A stretch of DNA of 64,000 bases from Deltaproteobacteria bacterium (GTDB taxonomy: Bacteria; Acidobacteriota; Thermoanaerobaculia; Multivoradales; JAHZIX01): positions 124,001 through 188,000 of the forward strand of contig JAHZIX010000028.1 in NCBI GenBank assembly GCA_022601195.1. Reading direction: 5' to 3'. The translations under genes were made by a program, and so were the position numbers. The notes under the pieces were generated by a model that was not told where the DNA came from, did not search any database, and saw nothing but the letters and a program-made list of their open reading frames with translations. Positions 44,501 through 51,925 of this stretch are shown piece after piece (within the stretch, counting starts at the first letter, position 1; every line of letters starts with the position of its first letter).

Positions 44501-46296
44501 GCGGCGGAGTGCCGGGTAACGACGGTGACGGTGACGCCATCTTCCTCAAGGACAACACGGGCGGATTCACCCTCAACGGTGGTTTGCTGGAAGATCTCGC
44601 CACCGATGGCATCGATATCCGCAACTCGGGAAATGTGACTCTGTCCGGAGTGACCATCGAAGATATTGGCACCGCCTCGACAAATCCCACGACGATTCCT
44701 GACAGCGGCTTGTTCATCAACAACTTGCGGGGGACGAACCTGATCCGCAACAGCTTGATCCAGCGGGCGCAGACGGACGATATCGATGAGCTCATTCGCA
44801 TGCTCAACAACGGTCAGACCTACGAAGAGCTGCGCATCAACAACACGGATTTCATCAACACGACCATCGGTGCCGTGGGTGTTATTCGTGCCGCCAACGG
44901 GGTCCGCATCGAAAACCGCGGCGCCATGGACGGTACGGTGATCATCGAGAACGGCAGCGACTTCACGGGAATCCGCCTCAACGCCATCGCGCTTCTCAAC
45001 GGCGATGGAAGTGGCGCCGGTAGCGGCACCATCCACGTCGTCGTGGACAACGCGGTCCTGACCGGCCCTGCCCCCGTCATCTCCGGGGGAGTCATCCAGG
45101 TCGGTGGCGGCAACGATGTCGCCATCGGCATTCAGGATGACTACACCGTCCACTACAACGTCATGAACACCACTCTGCAGGATATTCAGGTGGGTGGCAC
45201 CCTCGCTGGGGTGATGAGCAGCGTTACCGGCGATGTCTCCACTGGCGGCCCGGGGCCCTCGGTCACCGGGCGCTGGATCGGCAACACCATCGATGACATC
45301 CGCGGTCGGCGAGCCTTCAACCTGATCACCGAGGGCGATAACCAAGCCTATTCGGTGACCATCGCCGACAACAGCATTCAGGATCTGCGGGCTGAGACTA
45401 TTTCCGGAGCAGCCTTTTTTGCCCGCGAGGCTATCGCCATCGCCACTCGGGATGACACTACCAACCGTCTGGTGCGTATCGTCAATAACAGCGTCGGCGC
45501 GGGCCCGGACGGGGTGATTCAGAGCACCGGTGGAACCGTGGCCGGGGACGACCTGCCGGTAGCGGACGGTAGCTCCCGGGAGGCATTGGACTTCCTGGTG
45601 GAGGACAATTCGATTCTGACAGCCCTGGTCCACAACAATGCCTTTCTGGTGGGCGCCGGGGGCTCTGAAGCCATTGAAATCGATGTCGAGAACAGCACTA
45701 CCCTTAACCTGACGCTGACCGACAACGACATTGCCGCCGAGCTCGACGTCAACAGTACGGCGGAAGAGCTCTTTCTCATCGATACGGAGGCGGCCACGGC
45801 CACGGCGAGGCTGGATCTCGATAACAACACGGCGACCCTCTCCGGTCAGGAGTGGGAGATCGACGAAGACACTGGCCCCATTACTATCGAGAACCGAGCC
45901 ACGGTGACAGCGCGCAATACCGGGTCCTTCAACTTCATGGACACCATCGACGACAACGGCGGCGACGTGGCGAGACCGGGAGCGGTGATCTTGGCGCAAT
46001 CGGGGCGCATTTCCCAGATCGCCACCGTGAGCACGGCCTTCGCGGCTCTGGAAGTGCGGATCTTGGACTCCAACGGCGAAGCCGAGGCTGGCGTCACGGT
46101 GAGCTTTGCTGCTCCGGGAGCGGGCGCCAGCGGTACCTTTCCGGGGGGCGCAACCTGCGTGACCAACGCTTCCGGGATCTGCTCCGTTGCTTTTACCGCC
46201 AACGCTACCCCTGGAGCCTTCCGGGTGATGGCCACGGCTACGGTCGAGGGCAGCGCCGGGGAACCGGCCATTTTCTACCTGAGGAACCTGCCCTAA
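38557..46296 (+). CDS. Giant exported beta-repeat protein with an internal IPTL-CTERM-like sorting signal
   Basis: 2579 aa from the ATG at 38557 (AAGGGA at 6 nt). A signal peptide (VGFVILSLLGLMSAKASEAQ) is followed by a 150-residue unknown domain and then, at about residues 172-199, a textbook IPTL-CTERM tripartite signal: IPTLSTLG, a hydrophobic helix and an Arg run. Normally this ends a protein; here a second hydrophobic, signal-like stretch (MTLVILLSLASLIYAA, 206-221) and 2360 more residues follow. Those comprise cadherin/tandem-95-like repeats (DVLANDLDPDPGDSL), two 288-residue near-copies, a long parallel-beta-helix region (RGVDLSSTGGNGLDV, TGISI-type rungs) and a final Ig-like Big_1 domain (GEAEAGVTVSFAAPGAG). 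Likely a surface adhesin or matrix protein; the tail-collar genes follow at 90 bp. Confidence 0.88.
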   Translation: MRIRKNVVGFVILSLLGLMSAKASEAQVLHFFEMAVDADNSDATGCDFVVTDAGLPGVADPGYEILLTLTVDSGQTPPMVIAADRSDCNTGSGSFEFVSSLPGAPWPVGLNNGTAGSDVVEGFLPLTFTTADEIRLAFRSLSDSGSEDALISTGGSSADPPILIPLASLVEIPTLSTLGLVLLVMVLAALGLGLLRRRRSSLLMTLVILLSLASLIYAAIPDGMVDEWAGSAPVATDPVPDSLPMNAAAEIVAAFLEVNGGDLCVRLDIADLENAPIKALDDLATVDEDVVSAIIDVLANDLDPDPGDSLTIIQVDSPTVAGGTAVIDPLATPDNRILYTPPADFNGPDSFTYTVEESGGGLTDMAMVSVTVDPVNDAPVLDNSGAMIFTAIDEDAATPMGDPVFALIASAGGDRITDVDSGAVEGVAVIGRDNSNGTWEFSTNGGGLWTPFGALGAASATVLSATPEDRIRFVPAADFAGSVDPGITFRAWDTTSGEPTGMTGVDTTTNGGTTAFSTATETASIGVNPINDPPVKTAGGGGPVAFTEDGGPVAVDPAVTVTDIDSPNLATATVTVTNLLDSGMEILAATASGAIGAGDITYVAPTLTIAPVGGAPIADFQAVLQSVTYDNSSQDPDTTARVLNCVANDGAANSNTLAQTVTVAAENDAPVLDNTGTMAFTAIDEDVTGPTGDLVSGLIATGGGDPITDVDSGAVEGIAVTGRDNTNGTWEFSTNGGGAWTPFGALSDANATVLSDTAMDRIRFVPAANFNGSVDPGITFRAWDTTSGQASGTAGVDASTNGGSTAFSTATETASIIINALNDPPVKTSGGGGPAAFTEGLGPVVIDAGITVTDVDNANLVSATVTLTNLLDAGVEVLAATPSGAIGAGAISYAAPILTIAPVGGAPVADFQAVLRTVTYNNTSTSPNETNRILNCVANDGAANSNVVAQTVTVTGVNAPPTAGTDNYDTLGNTELTVGTGGPAAVSLATVALPGVSVLDNDSDPEATAVMVVSATGVATDSMGPTFDVVTTNGGAVSMDMAGRFTYLPPRGVSNMADAFTYGIQDADGVGATGTVNITIANARIWYVHNDPAGEPLNPVDGANFGRSDDPFDLLAAASAAHGAGDLICVYRGDGSTTGMNAGITLAASNVTLHGEHQGCSVNLSLNGQAAPEVLLAPTANSHARLGHTAGNAISVNATAGNVTGISIRGVDLSSTGGNGLDVTTSGANNVGVVFENSLVAGASTEGIDVNHASSGLATVQVNNLSSLVASGNGFDARTTGTGDLEVSFDDVAGITSAAGAGSAVFMEDVSGAGTLFVTSFSESTVLGTSAGDGVQILGAVFDADPSDADFDQVSAGDLNIGLVSNRVGRSGLILGTAASRVSGNLSFGTLNAFTTNGPALFASGSAVSVGGPPPTAGFLLTIATGIADAIGGPAVSLDPLTANVQLSSVSSTGSPLSGVSLVDVAGTVTLQGGGLVNSAGATFLVMGGTVTASYSGGITQANNAPAVTVSGGHSTGIVTFDTGTVSATNGTGLQFDNADGTYNFNGTTTLNGGDAGVDILNGSAGTFNFGANAAITHAGAGTGFNVNGSSPTLDYDGTINDSSGLAVDINSFGAGGSARFDGQVTSSGAGLRIGGAASTVLFANADLTSSATVDIDTNLAVITFSDLSLNQTAGAVNAFDVNGGSANIVVNLTGSGIRSSTGNRLVDITGRAGGTVSFNGAATVQGTGGNTGINITGSTAANTVAFNSPVDAGLSGNRLTGGTGVNIDNNGQAGAVVSFANLDVFTSGQTALRAVNSGMANVTTGSLNALTGQGVEVDGVDTGMTFSSLTTTSSGAEGVQLTNLRDGASFAITGATSVTGASTRGISISSAVGAAIDLDFTGATTVDNAGAEGIRVDRADTNGDPTASDIDFGAVNINNRNNTGIFLDNVEGTFDAGVTNIANPNSASGYGIRMEDSSALATFSTANISDTNQGTATTDGGGGVPGNDGDGDAIFLKDNTGGFTLNGGLLEDLATDGIDIRNSGNVTLSGVTIEDIGTASTNPTTIPDSGLFINNLRGTNLIRNSLIQRAQTDDIDELIRMLNNGQTYEELRINNTDFINTTIGAVGVIRAANGVRIENRGAMDGTVIIENGSDFTGIRLNAIALLNGDGSGAGSGTIHVVVDNAVLTGPAPVISGGVIQVGGGNDVAIGIQDDYTVHYNVMNTTLQDIQVGGTLAGVMSSVTGDVSTGGPGPSVTGRWIGNTIDDIRGRRAFNLITEGDNQAYSVTIADNSIQDLRAETISGAAFFAREAIAIATRDDTTNRLVRIVNNSVGAGPDGVIQSTGGTVAGDDLPVADGSSREALDFLVEDNSILTALVHNNAFLVGAGGSEAIEIDVENSTTLNLTLTDNDIAAELDVNSTAEELFLIDTEAATATARLDLDNNTATLSGQEWEIDEDTGPITIENRATVTARNTGSFNFMDTIDDNGGDVARPGAVILAQSGRISQIATVSTAFAALEVRILDSNGEAEAGVTVSFAAPGAGASGTFPGGATCVTNASGICSVAFTANATPGAFRVMATATVEGSAGEPAIFYLRNLP
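39691..41420 (+). repeat. Two tandem ~864-bp coding repeats
   Basis: Two adjacent units, about 39691-40554 and 40555-41418, encode near-identical ~288-residue segments in the giant protein. Both start at NDAPVLDN, pass through NGTWEFSTNGGG, VDPGITFRAWDTTSG and NDPPVKT, and end at VLNCVANDGAANSN or its twin. Many codons differ synonymously between the copies, so the duplication is old but the protein sequence is conserved. Confidence 0.85.
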
Positions 46297-46384
46297 GGGG
46301 CGACACGTTCCTGAGGCATCCCTATAAACGGGCTCGGTTCTTCAACAAGAGGGGAGGGGCGAGCCAGACACTCGGAGGAGAACC

Positions 46385-46912
46385 ATGTCTGAGCCATTTC
46401 TGGCAGAAGTTAGAATCGTCGGATTCAACTTCGCGCCGCGAGGTTGGGCTTTCTGCGATGGGCAGATCTTGCCAATCAACCAGAATCAATCTCTCTACTC
46501 CCTTTTGGGAACGACCTACGGCGGGGATGGACGCACTTCCTTTGGCCTGCCCGACATGCGTGGCAGAAGCCCCATGCACGTTGGCAGAAGCAATGGCGGC
46601 GGTGATCATCGAGAGGGTCAAAAATCCGGTGAAGAGACCCATACTCTCTCCGCTGCAGAAATGCCTCAACACGATCACGTGTTGAGGGGGAGTACGGACC
46701 CAGCAACTCTCGATGCTCCCGAGTCCGGCGCTGTCATGGCCAACACCTCCCCGACCGCGCTGCAGTTCTACGGGCAACCCGGCGCACTTGTTTCGATGGG
46801 GACCGGGACCGTCGCCAACGTCGGTGGCGGTCAGGCCCACGACAACATGCAGCCCTACATCGCGGTGAACTTCTGTATTGCCCTTCAGGGGCTTTTTCCG
46901 TCTCGCAACTAA
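46385..46912 (+). CDS. Tail-collar domain protein (microcystin-dependent/MdpB-like), copy 1
   Basis: 175 aa with an AGGAG site before the ATG. The N-terminal phage tail-collar fold is unmistakable: EPFLAEVRIVGFNFAPRGWA, FCDGQILPINQNQSLYSLLG and TTYGGDGRTSFGLPDMRGR. The C-terminus ends in FCIALQGLFPSRN, as in stand-alone Mdp proteins that are not part of a phage. First of three tandem paralogues, each with a strong ribosome-binding site and 9-12 bp spacing, so a single operon. No other phage genes are near. Predicted to form small trimeric fibres; export route unknown (no signal peptide). Confidence 0.92.
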   Translation: MSEPFLAEVRIVGFNFAPRGWAFCDGQILPINQNQSLYSLLGTTYGGDGRTSFGLPDMRGRSPMHVGRSNGGGDHREGQKSGEETHTLSAAEMPQHDHVLRGSTDPATLDAPESGAVMANTSPTALQFYGQPGALVSMGTGTVANVGGGQAHDNMQPYIAVNFCIALQGLFPSRN

Positions 46913-46924
46913 AGGAGAGTCACG

Positions 46925-47443
46925 ATGTCAGAACCTTTTGTCGGCGAGATCCGCATGTTCGGTGGAAACTTCGCCCCTCGTGGGTGGGCTTTCTGTGACG
47001 GTCAACTTCTCGCAGTGTCTCAGAATGATGCCCTCTTCAGCCTCCTCGGCACCATCTATGGAGGAGACGGCAGAACCACCTTTGGGCTGCCCGATATGAG
47101 AGGCCGTGTTCCTCTCCATGCCGGTAGCGGACCAGGGCTCTCGCCGCGACGGCTAGGCGCCAAAGCGGGCGCGGAGAATGTGACCCTGACGGTCAATCAG
47201 ATGCCCTCCCATGGTCATGCCTTGCAAGGCACTTCCGCCTTCGTGGATCAGACGACCCCCCAGAGTCGCATGCCAGCGAGATCCCCGGCTGCCGATCTTT
47301 GGGCAACGGACTTTTCCCCGCAGACGATGAGTAGCGCTTCCATCACGAGTGTCGGTGGCAGCCGCAAGCACACGAACCTCATGCCCTTTCTCTGCATTAA
47401 CTTCATCATTGCCCTCTTCGGCATTTACCCGTCCCGACACTAG
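46925..47443 (+). CDS. Tail-collar domain protein (MdpB-like), copy 2
   Basis: 172 aa, AAAGGAG site before the ATG. Same layout as its neighbours: EPFVGEIRMFGGNFAPRGWA, FCDGQLLAVSQNDALFSLLG, TIYGGDGRTTFGLPDMRGR and a C-terminal INFIIALFGIYPSRH. The middle region (residues 85-145) diverges most among the three copies and includes a His-rich QMPSHGHAL motif. In phage collar proteins such His-rich positions can bind metal along the fibre axis; that is only a possibility here. Confidence 0.92.
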   Translation: MSEPFVGEIRMFGGNFAPRGWAFCDGQLLAVSQNDALFSLLGTIYGGDGRTTFGLPDMRGRVPLHAGSGPGLSPRRLGAKAGAENVTLTVNQMPSHGHALQGTSAFVDQTTPQSRMPARSPAADLWATDFSPQTMSSASITSVGGSRKHTNLMPFLCINFIIALFGIYPSRH

Positions 47444-47452
47444 GAGGCTGTC

Positions 47453-47965
47453 ATGTCAGAACCATTCATCGCAGAGATTCGCATTTTCGCGGGGAATTTT
47501 GCTCCCAGGAGCTGGGCCTTCTGCAATGGTCAGCTTCTACCGGTCTCCCAGAACACAGCCCTGTTTTCCCTCATCGGCACCACTTATGGGGGAGATGGTC
47601 GGACCACAACGGCCTTGCCGAATATGAAAGGGCGAGTGCCCATGCACCCCGGAAGGGGCCCAGGGTTGACCTCTCGGCGCCTCGGGCAACGGGGAGGGAC
47701 GGAGATGGTTTCCTTGACCGAGGCACAGATGCCCAACCACACTCATTCCTTGATCGCTTCGGAAGAAGATCCCGGGGCTACGGAGCCCCAAGGCCACTAC
47801 CTTCCCAACGGAAATCAAATGTACGGCACCAATAAGAGCATGGTGAACATGGCGGATCAGGCACTGCCCAATACCGGCGGTTCCCAACCCCACAACAACC
47901 TGCAGCCTTTCATCGTGATGAATTTCATCATCGCGTTGCAGGGTCTTTACCCGTCCCGCAGCTAG
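47453..47965 (+). CDS. Tail-collar domain protein (MdpB-like), copy 3
   Basis: 170 aa, TAGGAGG site before the ATG. EPFIAEIRIFAGNFAPRSWA, FCNGQLLPVSQNTALFSLIG, TTYGGDGRTTTALPNMKGR and a C-terminal MNFIIALQGLYPSRS place it in the same family; Arg-Ser replaces the usual Arg-Gly before Trp and the DMRG motif is changed to NMKG. Contains the same His pair motif (QMPNHTHSL). Followed at 15 bp by a small acidic protein gene. Confidence 0.92.
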   Translation: MSEPFIAEIRIFAGNFAPRSWAFCNGQLLPVSQNTALFSLIGTTYGGDGRTTTALPNMKGRVPMHPGRGPGLTSRRLGQRGGTEMVSLTEAQMPNHTHSLIASEEDPGATEPQGHYLPNGNQMYGTNKSMVNMADQALPNTGGSQPHNNLQPFIVMNFIIALQGLYPSRS

Positions 47966-47980
47966 CTGAAGGAGGCAACC

Positions 47981-48175
47981 ATGAGTGACACCGACAAACC
48001 GGAAGCCGGCGAACGCTGCAAGGTTCAGACCTCCGATGGCGAGACCGAGGCCATTTGGACCGGCCATTGCTGGGCCGTAGACAATGGATCGAAGATCCTC
48101 GACGAGACGGGGGTTCAATCCTGGGAGGCCGCTCCTCTTCAGGATGAGCTCAAGATCACTCGCCCGGAGGAGTAA
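47981..48175 (+). CDS. Small acidic protein, unknown
   Basis: 64 aa, preceded by a perfect GAAGGAGG site, so almost certainly translated with the tail-collar genes. Net acidic, with two Cys (ERCKVQT, GHCWAVD) and Trp-containing strands (TEAIWTGHCWAVD, VQSWEAAPL) that suggest a small beta fold. No signal peptide. I do not recognise it; by position it may be a chaperone, partner or accessory fibre component. Confidence 0.75.
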   Translation: MSDTDKPEAGERCKVQTSDGETEAIWTGHCWAVDNGSKILDETGVQSWEAAPLQDELKITRPEE

Positions 48176-48504
48176 GCGAGCCGTTGAGCGCGGGGAGATA
48201 AAGGGGCGAGGTCCGTAGATAGAGATCTAGTAGCGAGTGGCGGTGAGGGATTCACATCCTTCGCCGCCATTCGTATCGCTTCGCTGGCCGTCCCTTTGCC
48301 CTGACTTGGACCCTTCCCTTCCCTCCCCATGTCTCGCTTTCCACGTCTTCCCTCACCTGCTCTCCCCTAGGTAACACTGCTCCTCCAAGAATTTTGACAA
48401 GATTTGGAGTCTTGGAACCATCCGGACATCATAGAATGACGGGCGGATGCAGATCCCTCGATGGCTCTTCCATCCCTCGCTGCAAAGTCTTGAGGAACGA
48501 CACC
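48176..48504. other. Intergenic region, pyrimidine-rich
   Basis: 329 bp between the small acidic gene and the acetyltransferase. A strongly C/T-rich run covers about 48290-48370 on the plus strand. I see no gene, hairpin terminator or promoter that can be defended. Confidence 0.5.
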
Positions 48505-48984
48505 ATGACCCCCACTTTTCGCCCCATCTCTCCTGAAGATCAGCCTTTTCTGCTACGCCTCTACGCCTCCACCAGGGAAGACGAGCTCGCTCAAGTAGAA
48601 TGGAAGGAAGGGGAGCTCGAGGCTTTCATCGAGCAGCAGTTCGAGGCCCAACACCAGTACTACCAACAGACCTTTCTCGGGGCAGCCTTCGATCTCATCC
48701 TCCTCGACGGCAAGCCCGCTGGCCGCCTGTACATCCATCGCCGAGCGGACGAGATTCGCCTCATCGACATCGCCCTGCTCCCAGAACATCGGGGGGCGGG
48801 CCTGGGCGGGCAGCTGATGAAGACCATTCTCGATGAAGGACAGAAGGTCGGGAAGCCGGTGCGCATCCATGTCGAAAGATTCAACCCGGCCTTGCACCTC
48901 TACCAGCGCCTGGGTTTCGAGAACGTGGAAGACCAAGGGGTCTACTACCTGATGGAGTGGCGACCGCGAATGCCTGCAGTGTAG
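48505..48984 (+). CDS. GNAT-family N-acetyltransferase
   Basis: About 159 aa from the ATG at 48505, with GAGGA 9 nt upstream; the longer frame from 48394 has no ribosome-binding site. GNAT motif A is intact (LIDIALLPEHRGAGLGGQLM, with the acetyl-CoA loop RGAGLG), and motif B follows (HLYQRLGFENVED). The N-terminal half has the usual strand-helix arrangement. It would transfer an acetyl group from acetyl-CoA to an amine; the target is unknown. Placed after the tail-collar triplet, it may modify them or a related surface product (inference from position). Confidence 0.92.
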   Translation: MTPTFRPISPEDQPFLLRLYASTREDELAQVEWKEGELEAFIEQQFEAQHQYYQQTFLGAAFDLILLDGKPAGRLYIHRRADEIRLIDIALLPEHRGAGLGGQLMKTILDEGQKVGKPVRIHVERFNPALHLYQRLGFENVEDQGVYYLMEWRPRMPAV

Positions 48985-49068
48985 GGAGGGCGGAGCGAGA
49001 GCTGTTTCCCGAACTTATACCCTGAACCCGACTCGTCTGAAGCCGATTGGTCTTCCAGGAGAATTCCC

Positions 49069-50469
49069 ATGTCGTTACCGAACCGCAACGCCCCCTGCCC
49101 TTGCGGTAGTGGCAAGAAATACAAGAAATGTTGCTTGAAAGCAGCTCGAGAAATGGAGCAGGCGGAGCGCCTGGAGGCAGGTGCTTTGACGACCGCTCTT
49201 TCTTGGCTGGACGAAAGGTACAGCGAGGAGCTCGAAGCGGCGATGGCCCTTCGGTTGGTGGAACTCCTTGGAGAAGAGAGGCTGGAGGGGCTCTCCAAGT
49301 TGCCCCAGGGCCTGATGGAGAATTTTCAAGACAATCTCCATGAATGGCTGGTGGCGGAGGGGGAGCTCCTCATCGGTGACGAACTGCGTTCTTGCCGAGA
49401 GCTGCTACTCGAACCGGGAGGTCCTCTCCTGGACGTGGTGCAGAGGCAGTGGCTCGAGAAGCTGTGGCGAGAGCCCCTAGGGTTGTATGAAGTAGAGAGC
49501 GTCCAGTTCGGAAAGGGTTTTTGGCTGCAGGACAAGCTGGCTACGGAAGAGGCTCCCGCCAAATGGGTGGAGGAGCGGATGGGCTCCCAGCAGATCACCC
49601 AGGGCATGATCCTCGGAGCCCGGCTCATTCCCGGAGATTCCTGGAGGCTCAGCGGTGCGGTGTTTCTCTTTCCGCAGGATGCCTACTTGGGGCTTCGGGC
49701 AGACCTTCTGGCCGAGCTCACCGAGACTCCCGATGAGGAATTGGCCAGGGAGATCCTCGGCACATTGATTTCCGAAGCTTGGTTCGACCTTCTAGTGCCT
49801 CCCCTGCCGCAAGTCATAGATAGGGGCTCTGGGCAGCCCCTGCTCTTGGTGACCGATCACTATGAAGTGTTGGACTGGGATCGCCTAGAAAAGCAGCTCG
49901 CTGAGCAAGCGGATGTGACGGGGGACCGCGAGCAGGGCTGGGATCACCTCGAGAGTTCAGAGGAAGGGCCGCAGCGGATCCTGCTCTCCTTGAAAGAGGG
50001 CGCCTTGAAAGAGGGGGCCGAGGACCGCCTCGAGTGCTTCGCGCCGACTCTCGAGAAGGCGAAGGATGGACGAAAGTGGGTCGAGAGCGTTGCTGGCGAA
50101 ACGATCAAGTTCATCACCCGGGAAATGACCGACCCGGTGAGTGTCATGGGACAGCAGGGCGATGCGGGTTCCGGCAGCCCTATCAAGCCACCCTTTGGAG
50201 ATATGCCGCCTGGAGAGCTCGGTGAGCTGTTTCAGAACCTCATCAGTAAGAGCTACGAGCATTGGGCCGATGAGCCCATCCCGGCCCTGGGAGATAAAAC
50301 TCCTCGTCAGGCGATCGCGACCGAGCAGGGCTTGGAAGCTGTGGTGGGGCTTCTTCACAGCTACGAAAAAGGCGAGCAAGGGCAAGCGAAAGACCAAGAT
50401 CGCCCACCAGTCAGCTACGACTTTCTTTGGCGAGAGCTTGGGCTAGAAAGGGAAGATTACCTTCCCTGA
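49069..50469 (+). CDS. SEC-C motif protein, large uncharacterised
   Basis: 466 aa, AGGAG site before the ATG. Residues 9-21 are a SEC-C zinc-binding motif (CPCGSGKKYKKCC), best known from the SecA C-terminus where it binds zinc and SecB. The remaining 440 residues are acidic, with helical and beta segments (LFPQDAYLGLRADLLAELTE, ISEAWFDLLVPPLP, EVLDWDRLEKQLAEQ) that I cannot assign; they end in MPPGELGELFQNL and a conserved-looking LGDKTPRQAIAT segment, the latter seen with other SEC-C/DUF-type proteins. Probably a cytosolic zinc protein. No obvious operon partners. Confidence 0.8.
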   Translation: MSLPNRNAPCPCGSGKKYKKCCLKAAREMEQAERLEAGALTTALSWLDERYSEELEAAMALRLVELLGEERLEGLSKLPQGLMENFQDNLHEWLVAEGELLIGDELRSCRELLLEPGGPLLDVVQRQWLEKLWREPLGLYEVESVQFGKGFWLQDKLATEEAPAKWVEERMGSQQITQGMILGARLIPGDSWRLSGAVFLFPQDAYLGLRADLLAELTETPDEELAREILGTLISEAWFDLLVPPLPQVIDRGSGQPLLLVTDHYEVLDWDRLEKQLAEQADVTGDREQGWDHLESSEEGPQRILLSLKEGALKEGAEDRLECFAPTLEKAKDGRKWVESVAGETIKFITREMTDPVSVMGQQGDAGSGSPIKPPFGDMPPGELGELFQNLISKSYEHWADEPIPALGDKTPRQAIATEQGLEAVVGLLHSYEKGEQGQAKDQDRPPVSYDFLWRELGLEREDYLP

Positions 50470-51155
50470 ACCCTCTACCACCGGCTACCCAGGTTTAGGT
50501 CACGAAGAGTACGTTTGCTCTTTCCAACTCGTCCCGGAAGTTTCTCACCCTCCTTGGCAGGATCCCCCTTCTTTGGCTTCGATTCCCAGTGAAAAGTAGC
50601 TGGGCCAAAGGGTTCAGTAGGGCTATGTCAAGCTAGGTGCGTTAAGATATGAATCTATATATATAAATAATTTTTATGTAGATCTTTGGTTCTATCGCGC
50701 AGTGTCTGAGGAAGGCACTTCTGGCTTCCAATACTTCATTCGGAAGAGCTCAACTTGAAACAAATAGACGTTCGCTCAATGGGATGTATTCTGATCTATT
50801 GTTTTGTTTGTTGGAGTGCACGCTTCCGCCAGCCCTGCTGCTTCCCACCGTTATTCTCCGAATAGAAAGAAAGACTGTCACGGTTCCGATGGAGATCAGC
50901 ACTTAGGCTGGTAAGGAAAGTGAAAATTTGTCTGGGTTGATAATTTCTTCCCGGATAACCCGAACGCTTATGTGGCGAAGTCAAGGGGGGAGTCGGCGTG
51001 TGGTGGCTATGGGGAGATCGGATGGGTGGAGGGGCTTGCCGTCGGTCAGCAAGCCAGGTTCCTCTCTCTTCTCGGCCCCTTCTTCACTAGAGCGCCGGAT
51101 CTTTTTGTCTCTTTCTTGTTTATTGTCTTTGGTTGATTCACAAGTGGGGGGAACA
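50470..51155. other. AT-rich intergenic region upstream of the biosynthetic locus
   Basis: 686 bp without a convincing gene; an upstream extension of the VOC frame to 50928 has no domain content. An AT-rich core at about 50641-50690 includes an alternating TATATATA run, conspicuous in this GC-rich window. This is the likely control region for the locus that follows, but no promoter boxes could be set reliably. Confidence 0.55.
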
Positions 51156-51668
51156 ATGCTAAAAAATCTCGTTCGACAGGGAATCTTGGCAGAGAAGGCG
51201 ATCGGCATCGATCACATTGCGATCGCTGTTCGTGATCTAGAAGCTTCTATTGAATTTTACACGGAGACTCTGGGCTTTGAGGTCCGGGAGAAAAGAGAGA
51301 CGGCGGGTCGCCGGACGGCTATGAAGTCAGCCGTCATCGACGCTGGCCCCATCTCCTTGGTGCTCGTTCAGGGCACCACGCCGGAATCTCAGGTTTCCCA
51401 ATTCATCGAACACTACGGTCCCGGCGTTCAGCACCTCGCCATTGGCGTGAAAGACCTGAAAGAGGTAGCTCGCGGCCTCAAGGACTCTGGCTTGGAATTT
51501 GACACTACGGTCATCGAGGGAACAGGCCTACTTCAGATCTTTAGCCACCGAGACCCTGGTTCCGGAATCATGATCGAGCTGATCGAGAAGACCCAGCCGG
51601 ACGGCAGATTCTCCGACGAAAGTGTCAAGGAGCTCTTTTCACAGCTCGAAGCAAGCGATTCTTTCTAG
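51156..51668 (+). CDS. VOC-fold metalloenzyme (glyoxalase/epimerase/dioxygenase superfamily)
   Basis: 170 aa from the ATG at 51156 (GGGGGG upstream); earlier in-frame starts are not supported. Two beta-alpha-beta-beta-beta modules: the first begins IDHIAIAVRDLEASIEFY with a candidate metal His, the second GVQHLAIGVKDLKEVARGL with the second His, and IMIELIEK provides the acidic ligand. The His-His-Glu pattern is that of methylmalonyl-CoA epimerase and the 4-hydroxyphenylpyruvate dioxygenase branch, and the family cannot be narrowed further by eye. It lies 260 bp before a 2-oxoglutarate hydroxylase gene on the same strand, so it may belong to the secondary-metabolite locus. Confidence 0.8.
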   Translation: MLKNLVRQGILAEKAIGIDHIAIAVRDLEASIEFYTETLGFEVREKRETAGRRTAMKSAVIDAGPISLVLVQGTTPESQVSQFIEHYGPGVQHLAIGVKDLKEVARGLKDSGLEFDTTVIEGTGLLQIFSHRDPGSGIMIELIEKTQPDGRFSDESVKELFSQLEASDSF

Positions 51669-51925
51669 GCTACTGGTCTGTTTGCTAAGTCTTTGAGTGG
51701 TTGAGAGCGGCTTCGTCAGCTTCACCTTGGAGAGTGGCCCGGAGTCCTGGTTCCAGGGCTTTGTTTTCGCGCCCGGAATAGCTAGCCGGAGCTCTGCTGA
51801 GACAACGGTTACCGCGCCTAGGTCGTCAGACCGCTGGTACTTGCCTCCACCTGACTAGAGCAACAGGCCTTGGGAAATTCAGTCCGATTTGATCGAGTCA
51901 ATTTTCTCGAGGAGGTCAGAAAATC

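Noticed and set aside
38193-46271. Long minus-strand and alternative-frame ORFs inside the giant surface protein
   Set aside because: Shadows caused by high GC and repetitive codons; they lack starts, domains and independent composition.
46385-47965. Prophage remnant
   Set aside because: Only collar-type proteins are present; no capsid, tail tape, lysis, integrase or attachment sites.
50928-51155. Extended N-terminus for the VOC enzyme
   Set aside because: Added residues are low-complexity, and the ATG at 51156 begins exactly at the conserved fold.
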